Positions 62,995-64,000 of a stretch of DNA of 64,000 bases are shown here, in pieces. Each line of letters begins with the position of its first letter. Position 1 is the first letter of the stretch. The notes under the pieces were generated by a model. That model did no database searches. It was not told the DNA's origin and worked only from the letters and a program-made list of their open reading frames with translations. A program made the position numbers and the translations under genes. This stretch comes from Pseudolactococcus chungangensis CAU 28 = DSM 22330. GTDB taxonomy: Bacteria > Bacillota > Bacilli > Lactobacillales > Streptococcaceae. The stretch is from assembly GCF_002441885.1 (NCBI RefSeq), contig NZ_JXJT01000007.1, positions 35,698 through 99,697 of the forward strand, written 5' to 3'.

Positions 62995-63924
62995 TGGACT
63001 AATGTCAAATAATTAGACAGAAAAAAGGGAATTAATTTTAAAAATAATTTTCCTCTTTCTGATTTGGCGTCAACTCTTTGTTTGCAGAATGGGGATTATA
63101 GTTGTTATAAAATAGCTCGATATATTCAAAGCAAGCTAATCTTACTTTGTCAATAGAATAAAAAGTTCTTCGATTGATCTCACGTTGTTTCAGGTACTTG
63201 AAAAAGACCTCAGTGACCGCATTATCATAAGGATAGCCAGGTTTCGAATAAGAGGGTATTAAGTGATGTTCATCTAGCAATCTTCTAAACTCTTGTGATT
63301 TAAATTGGCTACCTTGGTCAGGCTAATTTAAATCAATTTTATGACTGAGTTTCCAAGCAATACATTTTCTAGAGTAGAGGTCAAGAATAGCGCAGAGATA
63401 AACGTGACGCTTGTTTCCAATGGAAATATAAGTGAAGTCAGTAGTCCAGACTTGATTTGGGGATTTAGGATTGAATTCTTGTTTAAGTAAGTTATCAGAA
63501 GAAAATTCAGGCGTCTTTCTTAATTTAAAACGAGGTTTAGTCGCTAACATTTTGGAAAGGTTCATAGACTTTAAGAGCCGATAAATTCTTCCTTCAGAGA
63601 TATTAACGCCATAATTATGCAGAAGTATAATTTTGAAAGCTCTTGTTCCAATTCTTTTCTTGGCTTTTATATAAATTTCGAGTAGTAGTTTTCTAAATCG
63701 CTGATTATTAATTTCACGCTTAGCAGGTTTTCTGTTAATGAAATTATAGTAGGTTGAACGATTGACACGTAAAACACGACAGAGGGTGACTGCCGTGTGC
63801 TCAAAACGTAACCGATAGACGGCTTTAATTCTTACTTGGCGTTTTGCATGAATATGGCACTTGCTTTTTTTAAGATGAGATTTTCCTCTTCTAGCTGTGC
63901 GTTTCTTTTTTGAAATTCTTGAAT
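62995..63924 (-). mobile_element. degenerate IS3-family insertion sequence
   Basis: Minus-strand remnant of an IS3-family element. The orfA end (QLEEENLILKKASAIFMQ) and orfB overlap with a slippery A7-G (CTTAAAAAAAGC), the usual site of -1 frameshifting. The orfA start is missing: homology stops at about 63924, next to an unrelated terminator. A possible outer end TGGACTAATGTCAAATAATT lies near 62995. No matching terminal repeat remains on the other side. Confidence 0.8.
63038..63840 (-). pseudogene. IS3-family transposase orfB, inactivated
   Basis: DDE integrase-type transposase. Visible: N-terminal HTH_21-like part (VTLCRVLRVNRSTYYNFI), first catalytic Asp in QVWTTDFTYI, second in PDQGSQF, and Glu near the end (NAVTEVFFKYLKQREI). 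It is broken by an in-frame TAG near 63321, and about 20-25 residues expected before DQGSQF are missing, so an internal deletion accompanies the stop. No active product is possible. Confidence 0.85.
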
Positions 63925-63927
63925 ATT

Positions 63928-63966
63928 AAAAAACTCCCAGGGTCAATATGCTCGTGGGAGTTTTTT
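63928..63966. terminator. terminator beside the IS remnant
   Basis: Perfect 12-bp stem AAAAAACTCCCA / TGGGAGTTTTTT with a 15-nt loop. It probably belongs to a gene beyond the window end. Confidence 0.8.
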
Positions 63967-64000
63967 GTATAAAAGGAACCATTTGAATATTTGATGCTTT

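Overview
The window is low-GC Gram-positive chromosome and reads as a member of the Streptococcaceae, closest in content to Lactococcus or its cold-adapted relatives (Pseudolactococcus). Reasons: CiaRH, a SpxR/YtoI-like CBS-hotdog regulator, EbsA, DUF3165 behind typA, YqgQ-glucokinase, DUF956 beside a mannose PTS, a CpsY/FhuR-type LysR regulator, and maltose phosphorylase with beta-phosphoglucomutase. Species is not determined. All assignments come from reading the sequence; no database was searched.

Layout. 1-12.1 kb: housekeeping and envelope genes (dinB end, comC-type prepilin peptidase, dps, yqgQ-glk-rhodanese-LCP, a tandem pair of phosphodiester-glycosidase-like genes of which one is broken, typA, tsaE, a second LCP gene, tRNA-Arg). 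12.2-16 kb: a compact B12-dependent methionine synthase module (stand-alone reactivation-domain protein, ECF S component, three-module MetH). 16-25.4 kb: a decayed gene, a probable CiaR-controlled small RNA, MBL hydrolase-tadA-SRP RNA-ogt, then SpxR-like regulator, NrnA-like phosphatase, HD protein, hotdog protein and a Bax-inhibitor-like protein. 25.6-31 kb, minus strand: serS with a T-box leader, DUF956, and the mannose PTS. 31.3-38 kb: LysR regulator, AlkZ/YcaQ-like protein, a 132-bp tandem repeat made from the start of a TMEM175-like gene, EbsA, ferredoxin, LysM protein, cmk and a third LCP gene.

38-58.5 kb is a large maltodextrin/alpha-glucan locus: a MalEFG importer, four GH13 enzymes, a second Lpl-type importer with its own LacI regulator, maltose phosphorylase, beta-PGM and MalR. 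LacI-type operators sit on nearly every promoter here. Neither importer has its own ATPase gene, so both probably use a shared MsmK/MalK-like protein from elsewhere. Imported maltodextrins would be trimmed by GH13 enzymes, maltose phosphorolysed to glucose and beta-glucose-1-phosphate, and the latter turned into glucose-6-phosphate by PgmB. 58.6-64 kb: CiaRH, YidD, an HrtBA-like exporter, and a decayed IS3-family element at the window end.

Two patterns cut across the annotation. First, nine start codons lie exactly six bases after a -10 hexamer (TATAAT/TAAAAT/TATACT-N6-ATG), most with an extended -10 TGN, which predicts leaderless mRNAs. Second, a textbook CiaR direct repeat (TTTAAG-N5-TTTAAG-N10-TATACT) drives a short terminator-ended transcript, while ciaRH itself lies in the same window.
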